Of a DNA stretch of 64,000 bases, positions 34,727-44,323 are shown in pieces (the first letter of the stretch is position 1; each line of letters begins with the position of its first letter). Both the position numbers and the translations under genes were made by a program. The stretch comes from Parachryseolinea silvisoli (lineage in GTDB: Bacteria > Bacteroidota > Bacteroidia > Cytophagales > Cyclobacteriaceae). The notes under the pieces were generated by a model that ran no database searches, was not told the DNA's origin, and saw only the letters and a program-made list of their open reading frames with translations. The stretch spans positions 326,203 to 390,202 of the forward strand of contig NZ_JAIOAO010000006.1 in the NCBI RefSeq assembly GCF_021190955.1, written 5' to 3'.

Positions 34727-35539
34727 TTATTCGTTCAGTGAGCGGTTGTACTTATTGAAATACTGTACAAACATGATGAATACGAACAGGAAGAAACCGC
34801 CTATAATGCCCATGATGCAGGTGATGGTGCGCGGTAGCCTGGAGTCTTTCATAAGCGAGCCAAAGCCTTTGGTCAGGTGTACGTTGGCAATATCTTGTAA
34901 CCGGAGCTCACGCTGTGTGCGATCTTCGTATAGCTCTACCGTTTTGGAGAACAGCGATGCCGGGTTGATGTACCCGGCCATGGCTCTGCTGTCCGATTGC
35001 CGGCGGATGCCGTCGAGTGTGACAATCTCCGAGTCGAGCTTGGCGATCATTTTATGATGTAAGAGTTCCTGCCGCTTACGGTTTTGCACGACGGGGTCAA
35101 TGGAATTCATGTAACGCATCAATTTCTTTTCCAGCGACGGGAAGATGGAAGGGTCTGTCACCTCGGCCGTGATCTTTAGAAAAATCACTTCCCGGTCAAT
35201 GACTACTTCGTTGCGAACGGGAATCCGTTCGATCTTGCTATCTACTGTGAACTTCAGGTTTATGAGGCGCCTGGCCTCCTCCATGGTGAGTCCGGGCATG
35301 ATAGAGTCTGCTGCTTCGAGCTCCTTTACGATAAACTCCGCCTCGTTCTTGCTGATCAGGTCGGTGGAGACCATCATGCTGGACGAATATTTGTCCTGTG
35401 CATTAAAAGAGATGAGTAGTGCGATGGCCGCGCCCGCCAGGGGCAGCGCAATGAAAAGCGCCAGGTGTCGTTTTATGCTTCGATAAGCTTTGGCCAAAAG
35501 CTCCATCAGGTCAATCTCGTCAGACAGGTTTTTATCCAT
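34727..35539 (-). CDS. Wzz-like chain-length determinant family protein
   Basis: The 270-residue product has the two-helix topology of Wzz/polysaccharide co-polymerases: a cytosolic start DEIDLMELLAKAYRSIKRHL, transmembrane helix about 30-48, a large periplasmic part with coiled-coil character, and a second helix near 235-255. It lacks the C-terminal tyrosine kinase. The ATG at 35539 is preferred to a TTG seven codons earlier. It heads the ccm operon with a six-base gap to ccmB, yet diverges from a surface-polysaccharide locus whose glycan it may size. The actual role is inferred. Confidence 0.75.
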   Translation of the reverse strand: MDKNLSDEIDLMELLAKAYRSIKRHLALFIALPLAGAAIALLISFNAQDKYSSSMMVSTDLISKNEAEFIVKELEAADSIMPGLTMEEARRLINLKFTVDSKIERIPVRNEVVIDREVIFLKITAEVTDPSIFPSLEKKLMRYMNSIDPVVQNRKRQELLHHKMIAKLDSEIVTLDGIRRQSDSRAMAGYINPASLFSKTVELYEDRTQRELRLQDIANVHLTKGFGSLMKDSRLPRTITCIMGIIGGFFLFVFIMFVQYFNKYNRSLNE

Positions 35540-35557
35540 TGGGATGTAATGAGGGTG

Positions 35558-35565
35558 CAAGTTTA
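35558..35565 (-). promoter_or_regulatory. -7 box (TAAACTTG) of the wzz-like/ccm operon
   Basis: On the minus strand the box reads TAAACTTG, one mismatch to TAnnTTTG. The leader would be about 13 bases. It faces the promoter of the polysaccharide locus. Confidence 0.35.
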
Positions 35566-35594
35566 GCAGATTTTTAATATTACCTCAAATTCGC

Positions 35595-35602
35595 TTACTT
35601 TG
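35595..35602 (+). promoter_or_regulatory. -7 box (TTACTTTG) of the polysaccharide locus
   Basis: TTACTTTG has one mismatch to TAnnTTTG. It lies 22 bases before the ATG of the epimerase gene and is the probable promoter of the first glycan block. Confidence 0.35.
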
Positions 35603-35623
35603 GCGCTGTTTTAACGAAAAATA

Positions 35624-36649
35624 ATGACATCTCAACACAAAGTGCTGGTGACCGGCGCGGCCGGCTTCATCGGGTTTCACTTGTCGCAAAAACTCATCAA
35701 ACGGGGCTTCCAGGTAATCGGGATCGACAATGTAAACGATTATTATGACGTAAATCTGAAGCTTTCACGTCTGGCCATACTGAAGGTTCTGCCCGCTTTT
35801 ACATTTATTCAGGCCAACCTGCACGACCAGAAAGCCATCTACCAGATCTTTTCGGAGCAAAAGCCGGACTATGTGGTAAATCTGGCTGCCCAGGCGGGTG
35901 TACGGTATTCGTTGGTTAACCCCCACGCATACCTGGAAAGCAACCTGCACGGGTTTCTAAATATTTTGGAGGCTTGCCGGCACAATCAGGTGAAACACCT
36001 GGTGTATGCTTCTTCCAGCTCGGTATACGGCGCCAACACCAAGATGCCGTTCTCGGTGCACCACAACGTCGACCACCCGATCTCGCTGTATGCGGCGTCG
36101 AAGAAGTCGAACGAATTGATGGCGCACACGTACTCCGTGCTGTTCAACCTGCCCACTACGGGTCTTCGCTTCTTTACGGTATACGGTCCGTATGGCCGTC
36201 CGGACATGGCGTTGTTTATCTTTACCAAAGCCATCATCGAAGGCAAGCCTATCGACGTTTACAACCAGGGCAAGATGCGCCGCGACTTCACGTACGTGGA
36301 CGATATTGTGGAGAGCATCAGCCGCCTGACCACACATATCCCTGTTCCTAACCCAGAATGGAACGGCATGGAGCCCGACCCGGCAACCAGCTTTGCTCCT
36401 TATCGTATCTACAACATCGGCAACAACAGCCCGACCGAGCTGCTGTATTTCATTGAAGTAATCGAACAAAAGCTGGGCAAAAAAGCGATCAAGAACCTGA
36501 TGCCGATCCAGGACGGCGACGTGCCGGCGACCTTTGCCGACGTGGACGACCTGATGCGGGCAGTAGATTTTAAGCCGTCTACGCCGATCGAGGAAGGCAT
36601 TGGCAATTTCATCGAGTGGTATAAAGAGTATTATAAAATTAGCTTATAA
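35624..36649 (+). CDS. UDP-uronate 4-epimerase family (SDR)
   Basis: The 341-residue extended short-chain dehydrogenase has the NAD site [10 protein letters not shown] (residues 10-19), then a DYYDVNLK element typical of UDP-glucuronate 4-epimerases. The catalytic Tyr-x3-Lys is YAASKKS. It likely interconverts UDP-GlcA/UDP-GalA or the acetamido-uronic form made by its neighbours. The gene is first of the locus, 6 bases before the sugar nucleotide dehydrogenase. Substrate preference cannot be settled from sequence. Confidence 0.85.
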   Translation: MTSQHKVLVTGAAGFIGFHLSQKLIKRGFQVIGIDNVNDYYDVNLKLSRLAILKVLPAFTFIQANLHDQKAIYQIFSEQKPDYVVNLAAQAGVRYSLVNPHAYLESNLHGFLNILEACRHNQVKHLVYASSSSVYGANTKMPFSVHHNVDHPISLYAASKKSNELMAHTYSVLFNLPTTGLRFFTVYGPYGRPDMALFIFTKAIIEGKPIDVYNQGKMRRDFTYVDDIVESISRLTTHIPVPNPEWNGMEPDPATSFAPYRIYNIGNNSPTELLYFIEVIEQKLGKKAIKNLMPIQDGDVPATFADVDDLMRAVDFKPSTPIEEGIGNFIEWYKEYYKISL

Positions 36650-36655
36650 AAAAAC

Positions 36656-37906
36656 ATGGAGAAGATCGGTATCATTGGACTTGGTTATGTAGGGTTACCG
36701 TTGGCAGTAGAGTTTGGCAAGAAGTTACAAGTAGTTGGTTTTGACATCAACCAGGACAGAATCGCTGAGCTCCGCAAGGGTCACGACCGCACGCTGGAGG
36801 TAGAATCGGAAGAGCTGAAGAGCTCGAAAGGTCTCAGCTTTTCGTCGGAAACCAACGACCTGAAAGATGTTAACTATTTCGTTATCACGGTTCCTACACC
36901 TGTCGACGAGTTTAAGACGCCTGACCTGCGCCCACTGCAAAGCGCCAGCAAGACCGTTGGCAGCGTGCTGAAGAAAGGTGACATCGTTATCTATGAGTCT
37001 ACTGTATACCCTGGCTGTACCGAGGAAGTCTGTGTGCCCGTACTGGAGAAAGTAAGCGGTCTGAAGTTCAATGTAGACTTCTTCTGCGGCTACTCGCCCG
37101 AGCGTATCAACCCCGGTGACAAGCAGCACCGCCTTCCTACGATTAAGAAAGTAACCAGTGGCAGCACTCCTGAAATTGCGGAAAAAGTTGACCAACTGTA
37201 TAAAAAAATCATCACTGCCGGCACACACAAAGCGTCGTCGCTGAAGGTTGCAGAAGCAGCGAAAGTAATTGAGAACTCCCAGCGCGACATCAACATTGCG
37301 TTCGTGAACGAGCTGGCCCTGATCTTCGAACGGATCGGCATCGACACGCACGAGGTATTGGAAGCTGCCGGCACGAAATGGAACTTCCTGCCTTACAAGC
37401 CTGGTCTGGTAGGTGGTCACTGTATTGGTGTTGACCCTTACTACCTGACGTACAAGGCTGACAGCCTGGGCTACCATCCGCAGGTGATCCTGGCGGGTCG
37501 TCGCATCAACGACAACATGGGCGTTTACATCGCCAACAATATCATCAAGCTGATGGCGCAACACGAGTTGCCTATCCATAAAGCTAACGTGCTGATCCTG
37601 GGTATCACCTTCAAGGAGAACTGCCCTGACATCCGCAACAGCAAGGTGGTGGACGTGATCCGTGAGCTGCAAAGCTTTGGTACAAATATCGACATCTACG
37701 ATCCGCAGGCCGACGCTGCTGAAGTGAAGCACGAGTATGGCCTGACGCTGGTCGGCAAACCTGACAAAAAGTATCACGCCGTGGTATTGGCTGTAAGCCA
37801 CCAGGAGTTTAAAGAACTCGACCTGGCGGGCCTGAGCCACCCAAAAGCGGTGGTGTATGATGTGAAAGGTTTTCTCGACAAGTCGAAGATCACCGCTCGT
37901 CTGTGA
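36656..37906 (+). CDS. Nucleotide sugar 6-dehydrogenase (WbpA/WbpO/TviB type)
   Basis: This 416-residue enzyme carries out the NAD-dependent double oxidation of a UDP-HexNAc to its uronic acid. It has GLGYVGLPLAVEFGKK at the N-terminus, ITVPTPVDE, YESTVYPGCTEEVC, and the active-site loop GGHCIGVDPYYLTYK. That Cys is the catalytic thiolate. The length and TVYPGCTEE place it with the UDP-GlcNAc/GalNAc dehydrogenases rather than UDP-glucose 6-dehydrogenases. It starts the WbpA-like step of a 2,3-diacetamido uronic acid route with the three genes after it. Confidence 0.9.
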   Translation: MEKIGIIGLGYVGLPLAVEFGKKLQVVGFDINQDRIAELRKGHDRTLEVESEELKSSKGLSFSSETNDLKDVNYFVITVPTPVDEFKTPDLRPLQSASKTVGSVLKKGDIVIYESTVYPGCTEEVCVPVLEKVSGLKFNVDFFCGYSPERINPGDKQHRLPTIKKVTSGSTPEIAEKVDQLYKKIITAGTHKASSLKVAEAAKVIENSQRDINIAFVNELALIFERIGIDTHEVLEAAGTKWNFLPYKPGLVGGHCIGVDPYYLTYKADSLGYHPQVILAGRRINDNMGVYIANNIIKLMAQHELPIHKANVLILGITFKENCPDIRNSKVVDVIRELQSFGTNIDIYDPQADAAEVKHEYGLTLVGKPDKKYHAVVLAVSHQEFKELDLAGLSHPKAVVYDVKGFLDKSKITARL

Positions 37907-37916
37907 TGCGATAGCC

Positions 37917-39041
37917 ATGGAAAAAATTCAAATGGTTGATCTGCACCGGCAGTATGCCCGGATCAAACCCGAGATTGACCATGCTATTGAAAAAGTCTTA
38001 ACTTCTACCGCGTTCATTCAGGGGCCCGACGTGCAGGAATTTGCCCGTGCACTGGGGCACTACCTGGATGTACGCGCGGTCATACCGTGTGCCAACGGTA
38101 CCGATGCACTCCAGATTGCCATGATGGCACTCGGCTTCAAGCCGGGTGATGAGATCATTCTTCCGGTCCACACGTACGTGGCGACGGCAGAGGTCATTGC
38201 CTTGCTGGGATTGACGCCGGTCTTTGCAGAAGTACGGGGCGATTCGTTTACGATCGACCCCGAGCGGTTAGAGGAGAAGATTACGTCGCGCACAGTAGCT
38301 ATTGTACCGGTGCACCTATACGGCCAGTGCGCCGACATGGCGCCGCTGCTGCGCATCGCTCAAAAACATAACCTGCATATAATAGAAGACGCTGCCCAGG
38401 CCCTGGGTGCGGACTATGCCTTTCCGGATAAGCGTGTTAAGAAGGCGGGGACCATCGGCACCATTGGTACTACGTCGTTCTTTCCTTCGAAAAACCTGGG
38501 ATGTTACGGCGACGGCGGCGCCATCTTTACCAACGACGAGACGCTGGCCACGAAGATCAAGATGATCGCCAACCACGGCCAGCAGGTAAAATATCATCAT
38601 GACCTGGTGGGCGTGAACAGCCGGCTGGATACACTGCAGGCAGCGATCTTACAAGTGAAGCTGCCCTACCTGGACGACTATGCACGCCGGCGTAACGAGG
38701 TGGCCGCATTTTACGACCGCGTTTTAGCGAACGTGCCCCACGTGACGATACCGTGGCGGGCGCCGTATTCCACGCACGTGTTTCATCAATACACATTGCA
38801 GATCGGCAACGGCAAGCGCGATGCCCTCAAACAACACCTGGAGCAGCAGGGCATCCCTACGATGATTTATTACCCGGTGCCGCTCCATTTACAAAAGGCC
38901 TACCAGCAGCCCGATGCCGGACCGGGCACGTTTCCCCTGACCGAAAAGCTCTCTCAGACCGTTATTTCCCTGCCGATCCACACCGAAATGGAAGCCAGCC
39001 AATTGGAGTATATTGGCGACGCAATAACCCGATTTTTTTAA
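37917..39041 (+). CDS. DegT/DnrJ/EryC1/StrS aminotransferase (WbpE-like)
   Basis: This 374-residue PLP enzyme has the family lysine in [15 protein letters not shown] and an N-terminal PFVD-like [16 protein letters not shown]. It has [13 protein letters not shown] and [11 protein letters not shown]. By position after the dehydrogenase and before acetyltransferase and oxidoreductase genes it is best read as the WbpE-like 3-aminotransferase of the UDP-GlcNAc(3NAc)A pathway. It starts 11 bases after its neighbour. Confidence 0.88.
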   Translation: MEKIQMVDLHRQYARIKPEIDHAIEKVLTSTAFIQGPDVQEFARALGHYLDVRAVIPCANGTDALQIAMMALGFKPGDEIILPVHTYVATAEVIALLGLTPVFAEVRGDSFTIDPERLEEKITSRTVAIVPVHLYGQCADMAPLLRIAQKHNLHIIEDAAQALGADYAFPDKRVKKAGTIGTIGTTSFFPSKNLGCYGDGGAIFTNDETLATKIKMIANHGQQVKYHHDLVGVNSRLDTLQAAILQVKLPYLDDYARRRNEVAAFYDRVLANVPHVTIPWRAPYSTHVFHQYTLQIGNGKRDALKQHLEQQGIPTMIYYPVPLHLQKAYQQPDAGPGTFPLTEKLSQTVISLPIHTEMEASQLEYIGDAITRFF

Positions 39042-39046
39042 ATCTT

Positions 39047-39640
39047 ATGAGCACCCCCGCATACTTTGCGCACCCTTCCGCCGTGATCGACGAGGGGTGC
39101 ACGATTGGTGAAGGCACCAAAATATGGCATTTTTCGCATATCATGCCTGGTTGTACGATTGGCGAGCACTGCAACATCGGCCAGAACGTGGTCATTTCGC
39201 CGGGCGTGCAGCTTGGAAAAAATGTTAAGGTGCAAAACAACGTTTCGATCTATACAGGTGTCCAATGTGAGGATGACGTCTTTTTGGGCCCATCCATGGT
39301 ATTTACGAACGTGATCAATCCTCGCAGCGCTATTAACCGAAAAAGCGAATATGCCTCCACGCTGGTGAAAACGGGGGCCTCGATTGGGGCGAACGCCACC
39401 ATCGTGTGCGGCCATGACATTGGCCGTTTTGCCTTTATTGGCGCCGGCGCGGTCGTGACACGCAACGTGCCCGACTATGCGTTGGTAATGGGCAACCCGG
39501 CCCGCCAAACGGGCTGGATGAGCGAGTTTGGTCACAAGCTGAAGTTCAATGAAGAAGGCATCGCTACCTGCCCCGAAAGCAACGAACGTTACAGCCTGCA
39601 ACAAGGGAAAGTTCAAAAACTGACGCCGCCGGCCGTATGA
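39047..39640 (+). CDS. Sugar N-acetyltransferase, left-handed beta-helix (WbpD-like)
   Basis: The 197-residue protein is a hexapeptide-repeat acyltransferase: repeats such as [15 protein letters not shown] and [14 protein letters not shown] run through residues 15-145. Asn/His residues near HFSHIMPG match the acetyl-CoA site of WbpD. It probably 3-N-acetylates the amino sugar formed by the preceding aminotransferase. The ATG at 39047 starts at a family-standard N-terminus, six bases after the aminotransferase gene. Its end overlaps the next gene by 4 bases. Confidence 0.9.
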   Translation: MSTPAYFAHPSAVIDEGCTIGEGTKIWHFSHIMPGCTIGEHCNIGQNVVISPGVQLGKNVKVQNNVSIYTGVQCEDDVFLGPSMVFTNVINPRSAINRKSEYASTLVKTGASIGANATIVCGHDIGRFAFIGAGAVVTRNVPDYALVMGNPARQTGWMSEFGHKLKFNEEGIATCPESNERYSLQQGKVQKLTPPAV

Positions 39641-40545
39641 AACGTTTTGCCCTGATCGGTGCCGCCGGCTTTATTGCGCCCCGCCACCTGAAAGCCATCA
39701 AAGATACCGGCAATACGCTGGTCGCCGCCCTTGACAAACACGACAATGTCGGCGTACTCGATTCCTATTTTCCAGACACCAATTTCTTTACCGAGTTCGA
39801 GCGATTTGACCGACATCTCGATAAGCTGAAACGCAAAGACGAGCCGGTAGAAATTATCTCGATCTGTTCTCCGAATTATCTTCACGACTCGCATATACGC
39901 TATGCGTTGCGCTACGGCGCCGATGCTATTTGTGAAAAGCCACTGGTGCTTAGTCCGTGGAACGTAGACGCTCTGGCCGAGATTCAGCAAGAGACCGGCC
40001 GGCGTATTTATACCATTCTCCAACTGCGCCTGCACCCCAGCATCATCGCCCTGCGCGAGCAAGTGCGCCAGGCGCCGAAAGACAAAGTATACGACATCGA
40101 TCTGCAGTATATCACTTCGCGTGGTAACTGGTATCATTCGAGCTGGAAGGGCGACCTGTCGAAGTCGGGGGGGATTGCCACCAACATTGGCGTGCACTTC
40201 TTCGACATGCTGATTTGGATTTTTGGCGCGGTGAAAGATGTGCGGGTAAGCCGCCTGACGCAAGATTCCGCGGCGGGCTATTTGGAGCTGGCGCAAGCGC
40301 GTGTGCACTGGATGCTGAGCATTGATGCCAACGACCTGCCGGTGGATGTAAAAGCCTCTGGTAAAAGAACCTTCCGATCGTTGACGATGGAGGGAAAAGA
40401 AATTGAATTCAGTGAGGGGTTTACTGACCTCCACACGGCAAGCTATGCCGACGTCATCGCCGGAAACGGCTTTGGGTTGGAAGATGCGCGCGCAGCGATC
40501 GAGGTCACGCATCAGATCCGAAGCCTTACCCCTTCTCAGTTGTAA
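39637..40545 (+). CDS. Gfo/Idh/MocA family sugar oxidoreductase (WbpB-like)
   Basis: The 302-residue NAD-dependent dehydrogenase opens with [18 protein letters not shown] (Rossmann fold) and has the family [16 protein letters not shown] and [11 protein letters not shown] motifs (the lysine of EKP is catalytic). It starts inside the stop of the acetyltransferase gene (ATGA). In the P. aeruginosa Wbp route this enzyme oxidises the C3 hydroxyl before transamination. With its three neighbours it completes that route. Confidence 0.9.
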   Translation: MKRFALIGAAGFIAPRHLKAIKDTGNTLVAALDKHDNVGVLDSYFPDTNFFTEFERFDRHLDKLKRKDEPVEIISICSPNYLHDSHIRYALRYGADAICEKPLVLSPWNVDALAEIQQETGRRIYTILQLRLHPSIIALREQVRQAPKDKVYDIDLQYITSRGNWYHSSWKGDLSKSGGIATNIGVHFFDMLIWIFGAVKDVRVSRLTQDSAAGYLELAQARVHWMLSIDANDLPVDVKASGKRTFRSLTMEGKEIEFSEGFTDLHTASYADVIAGNGFGLEDARAAIEVTHQIRSLTPSQL

Positions 40546-40551
40546 AAGTTT

Positions 40552-41316
40552 ATGAAAACACGGAACGGGTTTGTGTCTTTTTTATTCGTGATAGGTTGCA
40601 TCGTTCCGGGCCTCTCGCAGACGTATCGTTCCAGCGTGACCGCAGGCGTGTTGTATGATCAGGTCATTGATCAGGCACTGCCCTCGTACCTCTCCGTACG
40701 CGGCGGTGTTTACAAGCTTCATACCGAACGAGTCAAGACCAAAACCAATCCGACGTTGGGTTTTACAGTTGGCTATCAGGTCAACCGAAGTATTAGCAAA
40801 CGTATTGAGCTTTATAGTGGATTATCTTTTTCCCTTCGGAAACTGGAGTATGAATATACCGATCGCTCGCTGCTCGCGCAGAACCCACGTCCTCCGCGGT
40901 GGGACCGTCGCTCGCTGCACATCGAAGTAAAAAAAACATTCTCCTCGGTGACGCTGCCGATCGGCGCGCTGATCCACTTGAACAAACATTTCTTTGTCGA
41001 CTTTGGCGGCCGTGTCAATATGACATTGGGCGACAGCGACAAAAAGACCTGTGATAAAGACTTACGGTATAAGCTCAACATCCTGCAAACTCAGAGCCCG
41101 AACAAGATCGGTGTAGACGTTTCCGGTGGTGCCGGCTATACCGTGGGACGGAGTACGATCTCCATAAAATATTTATATGGCGTAACACCGCTGTTTCCTG
41201 TGGTGGACAATGCTTACGATCAGCTGATTCCGAGTAAACTCAACTTTTCATCGTTGATGCTCTCTTATAACATCAACATCGATGGCTATTTTTTTCGCAA
41301 GCGGAAGGTAGATTGA
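40552..41316 (+). CDS. Outer-membrane beta-barrel protein (porin-like, unknown)
   Basis: The 254-residue product has a signal peptide (VSFLFVIGCIVPGLSQ) and amphipathic strands with aromatic ends through its length, for example SISKRIELYSGLSFSL and KKFSSVTLPIGALIHL-like segments. It resembles the outer-membrane beta-barrel domain family common in Bacteroidota. It is 6 bases after the WbpB-like gene and ends 31 bases into the convergent deacetylase gene. It may carry or anchor the glycan, but no direct evidence exists. Confidence 0.75.
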   Translation: MKTRNGFVSFLFVIGCIVPGLSQTYRSSVTAGVLYDQVIDQALPSYLSVRGGVYKLHTERVKTKTNPTLGFTVGYQVNRSISKRIELYSGLSFSLRKLEYEYTDRSLLAQNPRPPRWDRRSLHIEVKKTFSSVTLPIGALIHLNKHFFVDFGGRVNMTLGDSDKKTCDKDLRYKLNILQTQSPNKIGVDVSGGAGYTVGRSTISIKYLYGVTPLFPVVDNAYDQLIPSKLNFSSLMLSYNINIDGYFFRKRKVD

Positions 41317-42287
41317 GAGAGAGTTTCCACGTATAGGCTGCCGTCTTTGTCATAGGCTACCGGTGCGGTGTTTGCCTCGGCAATGACCTGATATTCGTTC
41401 AGGCTTACGCCGGGTATCGATACCGTAAGGGGCATGTCGAACACGTCTTGCGGCAAGTCGTTGGAAAGTTGTACGACGATATCGCCGTCGGCGTTGGTGA
41501 CGCGCAGACGGGTATTGATACGCTCGATTTTATACTTCGCCAGGCGCTCGAATGTATCGATATAAATGTCATCGTTCGGGGCTACGTAGTCGAAAAGCTT
41601 CGTAAAAAACTCGTGGGTGAGTGGTTGCGGGCAATCGTCAATGCCGTGTGCGGTGGTTACGATCCAGTCGCGCTCCTGCAATGCCTGGTCGATCTGGTGC
41701 TTGAACATGTCGACCTCTTCGAGGGAAATCATGTTGCAGAACCCAGGGGGCGATATTTTAGTGGCATAGTACTTGCGAAAGACGAGCTTGTCGACGAGGG
41801 CACTTGTACTGTGATAGGGATGACCGAATGAGAACGGAGCTTTTCCGATGTAATGTTCGATCATACTATAGCTGGAATCTATCTCGGTCTTGAGGAAGGT
41901 GGAGTCCGGAATAGTGCCCATGGATTGGTGCGTGAGGGAGTGGCTGGCGATCTCATGTCCTGCTTCGTGCAATGCTTTCCATTGAGACCATTCGCCGTTT
42001 TGTTCAGCTTTGGAGGTAATAATAAAGAACGTCCCCTGGAGGTTATACTGGTCGAGCAGGGGAACGATTTTGGTAAAGGTTGACGCACAGCCATCGTCCC
42101 AGGTAAACGATAGGGCTGCCGTTTTGTCTTTGGGATAGCGGGCAATGACCACGCCAGACGTTTCATCGTCACTATCGCAGGAACTCCCAAAGAAAATCGG
42201 CAAAACGAGGGTCATCAAGAAGATTATACCAACGGAACCACGTCTTTTTGTCGGGGGCAGACCTCCTATTTCTACAATCTTTTTCAT
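41286..42287 (-). CDS. Lipoprotein polysaccharide deacetylase (NodB fold)
   Basis: The 333-residue product has a hydrophobic signal with lipobox-like FFGSSC near residue 37, so it is probably a lipoprotein. The NodB domain (about 50-190) has SFTWDDGCASTF, where the acidic DD carries the metal site, and HEIASHSLTHQSM with the metal histidines. A beta-sandwich-like region with IRIN..VTNADGDIVVQL follows. It would remove N-acetyl groups from a surface glycan. It is convergent with the beta-barrel gene, overlapping it by 31 bases. Confidence 0.85.
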   Translation of the reverse strand: MKKIVEIGGLPPTKRRGSVGIIFLMTLVLPIFFGSSCDSDDETSGVVIARYPKDKTAALSFTWDDGCASTFTKIVPLLDQYNLQGTFFIITSKAEQNGEWSQWKALHEAGHEIASHSLTHQSMGTIPDSTFLKTEIDSSYSMIEHYIGKAPFSFGHPYHSTSALVDKLVFRKYYATKISPPGFCNMISLEEVDMFKHQIDQALQERDWIVTTAHGIDDCPQPLTHEFFTKLFDYVAPNDDIYIDTFERLAKYKIERINTRLRVTNADGDIVVQLSNDLPQDVFDMPLTVSIPGVSLNEYQVIAEANTAPVAYDKDGSLYVETLSQSTFRLRKK

Positions 42288-42368
42288 CTTATCCGGCCAG
42301 ATGTTTAACGATGCAATTTTTAACTGTATTTACACTGATAATCAAACTGTAGCATGTTAAACTTTTGC

Positions 42369-42376
42369 TAAATTTG
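42369..42376 (+). promoter_or_regulatory. -7 box (TAAATTTG) of the pseudaminic acid block
   Basis: TAAATTTG is a full match to TAnnTTTG, 17 bases before the ATG of pseB at 42394. The resulting leader would be very short, near 12 bases. Confidence 0.5.
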
Positions 42377-42393
42377 CACCTTATTTTACAAGG

Positions 42394-43404
42394 ATGTTAA
42401 ACGGCAAAAGTATCTTAATTACAGGTGGAACGGGATCATTCGGAAAGAAATTTGTTGAAATGGTCCTGCAGAAGTATCCCAACGTCAAAAAACTGATCGT
42501 ATACTCCCGGGACGAGCTGAAACAATTCGAAATGTCGCAGACATTTCCGGAGTCGAAGTACCCCGCGATGCGTTACTTCATCGGCGACGTACGCGATGGC
42601 GAACGTCTGCGTCGTGCCTGTGAAGGTGTAGACACCATCATTCACGCTGCGGCCCTGAAGCAAGTGCCCGCGGCGGAGTATAATCCGATGGAATGTATCA
42701 AAACCAACATCATCGGTGCTGAGAATGTCATCAACGCGGCAATGGACGCAGGTGTAAAAGACGTTGTAGCGCTATCGACCGACAAGGCTGCTGCTCCGAT
42801 CAATTTATACGGTGCGACCAAGCTGTGTTCGGATAAGCTGTTTGTGGCGGCCAACAACTTCAAGGGCGCACGCAAGCTGAAGTTCTCGGTCGTACGGTAT
42901 GGTAACGTGATGGGCTCACGCGGGTCTGTTATTCCGTTCTTCCTCGAAAAGCGTAACAGCGGCGTACTACCGATCACGGACGTGAATATGACTCGCTTCA
43001 ACATTTCGCTGGAAGACGGCGTGGAGCTGGTGCTTTTTGCACACGAGCATGCGCTGGGTGGTGAGATCTTTGTACCGAAGATTCCCTCATACCGCATTAC
43101 CGAGCTGGCAGAAGCTATCGGTCCGAAGTGCAAGCAAGAGATTGTCGGCATTCGCCCGGGTGAAAAGATCCACGAAGAAATGATTACCAAGTCGGATTCA
43201 TTCTTTACCGTAGACCTGAATCACTATTATGCGATCCTGCCGCAGAGCCCGGGGTGGAACATAGACGAGTATCTCGTGAACCGGAAAGCGAAGAAAGTGG
43301 AGCCTGGCTTCGAATATAATTCAGGCACCAACACCGAGTGGCTAAGCGTAGAGCAGCTGCGTAAGCTGATTCGCGATTACCTGGATCCAAATTTCGTTGC
43401 TTGA
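42394..43404 (+). CDS. pseB: UDP-GlcNAc 4,6-dehydratase (inverting), PseB
   Basis: This 336-residue SDR enzyme makes the first committed step to pseudaminic acid: UDP-GlcNAc to a 4-keto-L-IdoNAc. It has the Rossmann motif ILITGGTGSFGKKFV, SRDELKQFEM, DAGVKDVVALSTDKAA and the catalytic NLYGATKLCSDK region. The PseB family marks DNPMECIKTN-like YNPMECIKTNIIGA and GSRGSVIPFF are present. It has its own promoter box, and its stop overlaps the TTG start of the next gene. Confidence 0.94.
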   Translation: MLNGKSILITGGTGSFGKKFVEMVLQKYPNVKKLIVYSRDELKQFEMSQTFPESKYPAMRYFIGDVRDGERLRRACEGVDTIIHAAALKQVPAAEYNPMECIKTNIIGAENVINAAMDAGVKDVVALSTDKAAAPINLYGATKLCSDKLFVAANNFKGARKLKFSVVRYGNVMGSRGSVIPFFLEKRNSGVLPITDVNMTRFNISLEDGVELVLFAHEHALGGEIFVPKIPSYRITELAEAIGPKCKQEIVGIRPGEKIHEEMITKSDSFFTVDLNHYYAILPQSPGWNIDEYLVNRKAKKVEPGFEYNSGTNTEWLSVEQLRKLIRDYLDPNFVA

Positions 43405-44279
43405 GCAAGCTGACGCTACACCACAAGATCGGACTTGGCACCGTACAACTGGGACTGGCTTATGGCATTAATAACCCGGCCGGCAAGCCGGCGCAGCAGG
43501 AGGCATTTGCCATCCTGAACGAAGCGCACCGCAGTGGCATAACCCTGCTGGATACGGCCGATGCTTACGGCGACTCGCTGGATGTACTGGGAAGTTATAT
43601 ACGGACACACGGACAGAAGTCCTTTGTGATCGTCAACAAGTTTATACACACCGGTACATCCCTGGCTGAAAAGATGGAAGCGGGATTGAGCCGCCTGGGC
43701 ACCACGCATCTGTACGGCTATATGTACCATCGCTTCCAGGACTATCGCGATGGGGCGTGCCGTGAAGAGCTGCAGGCATATAAAAAGAAAAAGGTTGTTG
43801 AAAAGGTCGGTGTCTCCCTCTATGACCTGCACGAACTGGAGCAGGCGGTGGGCGATCCGTTTGTCGACCTGATCCAGCTGCCGGTACACCCGTTTGATTT
43901 TTCGGCAGGAAAGAAAGAGTTGCTGCGCGAGGCCAAACGGCAAGGCAAGGAGATACACGTGCGGTCGGTCTTTTTCCAGGGCCTGTTTTTCAAAGACCCT
44001 GCGACATTGACCGGCAACCTGACGGTATTTCGCGAGCCTTTGATGGAGTTACAGGAAGTTGCCCGGCACCATCGCCTCGACATCCAAACGATGTGCCTCA
44101 ATTATGCGTTACATAACGCAAGCATCGACAAGGTGATCATTGGTGTAGACAGCGCGGCGCAGCTTCAGAAAAACATGGCTTCGATCGTAGCGCAGTACCC
44201 GGACACCATTGCCGCCGCGTTGGAGTCGATCGTCATTACTACCCCGGAAGTACTAAACCCTTCCGCCTGGAAACCCTGA
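43401..44279 (+). CDS. Aldo/keto reductase in pseudaminic acid block
   Basis: The 292-residue TIM-barrel reductase has the family features: LGTVQLGLAYGINN (NADPH barrel opening), LLDTADAYGDS (catalytic Asp/Tyr), VIVNKF (Lys), LYGYMYHRFQDYRD (catalytic His). The start is TTG at 43401, overlapping the pseB stop. It probably acts on a keto-sugar intermediate, but AKR is not a member of the canonical six-step pseudaminic acid route. It precedes pseC by 44 bases. Confidence 0.87.
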   Translation: MSKLTLHHKIGLGTVQLGLAYGINNPAGKPAQQEAFAILNEAHRSGITLLDTADAYGDSLDVLGSYIRTHGQKSFVIVNKFIHTGTSLAEKMEAGLSRLGTTHLYGYMYHRFQDYRDGACREELQAYKKKKVVEKVGVSLYDLHELEQAVGDPFVDLIQLPVHPFDFSAGKKELLREAKRQGKEIHVRSVFFQGLFFKDPATLTGNLTVFREPLMELQEVARHHRLDIQTMCLNYALHNASIDKVIIGVDSAAQLQKNMASIVAQYPDTIAAALESIVITTPEVLNPSAWKP

Positions 44280-44323
44280 TTAAAACTTTTGCATTACCCT
44301 TTATAACGAGCGGGAATATACAT

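Noticed and set aside
36725..37918. 397-codon open frame on the minus strand
   Set aside because: It lies fully within the nucleotide sugar dehydrogenase gene on the other strand, whose motifs are complete. The antisense protein has no domain-like pattern; it results from codon bias.
38753..39046. Upstream extension of the acetyltransferase gene
   Set aside because: It would overlap the end of the aminotransferase gene by nearly 300 bases; the hexapeptide protein starts at the ATG at 39047.
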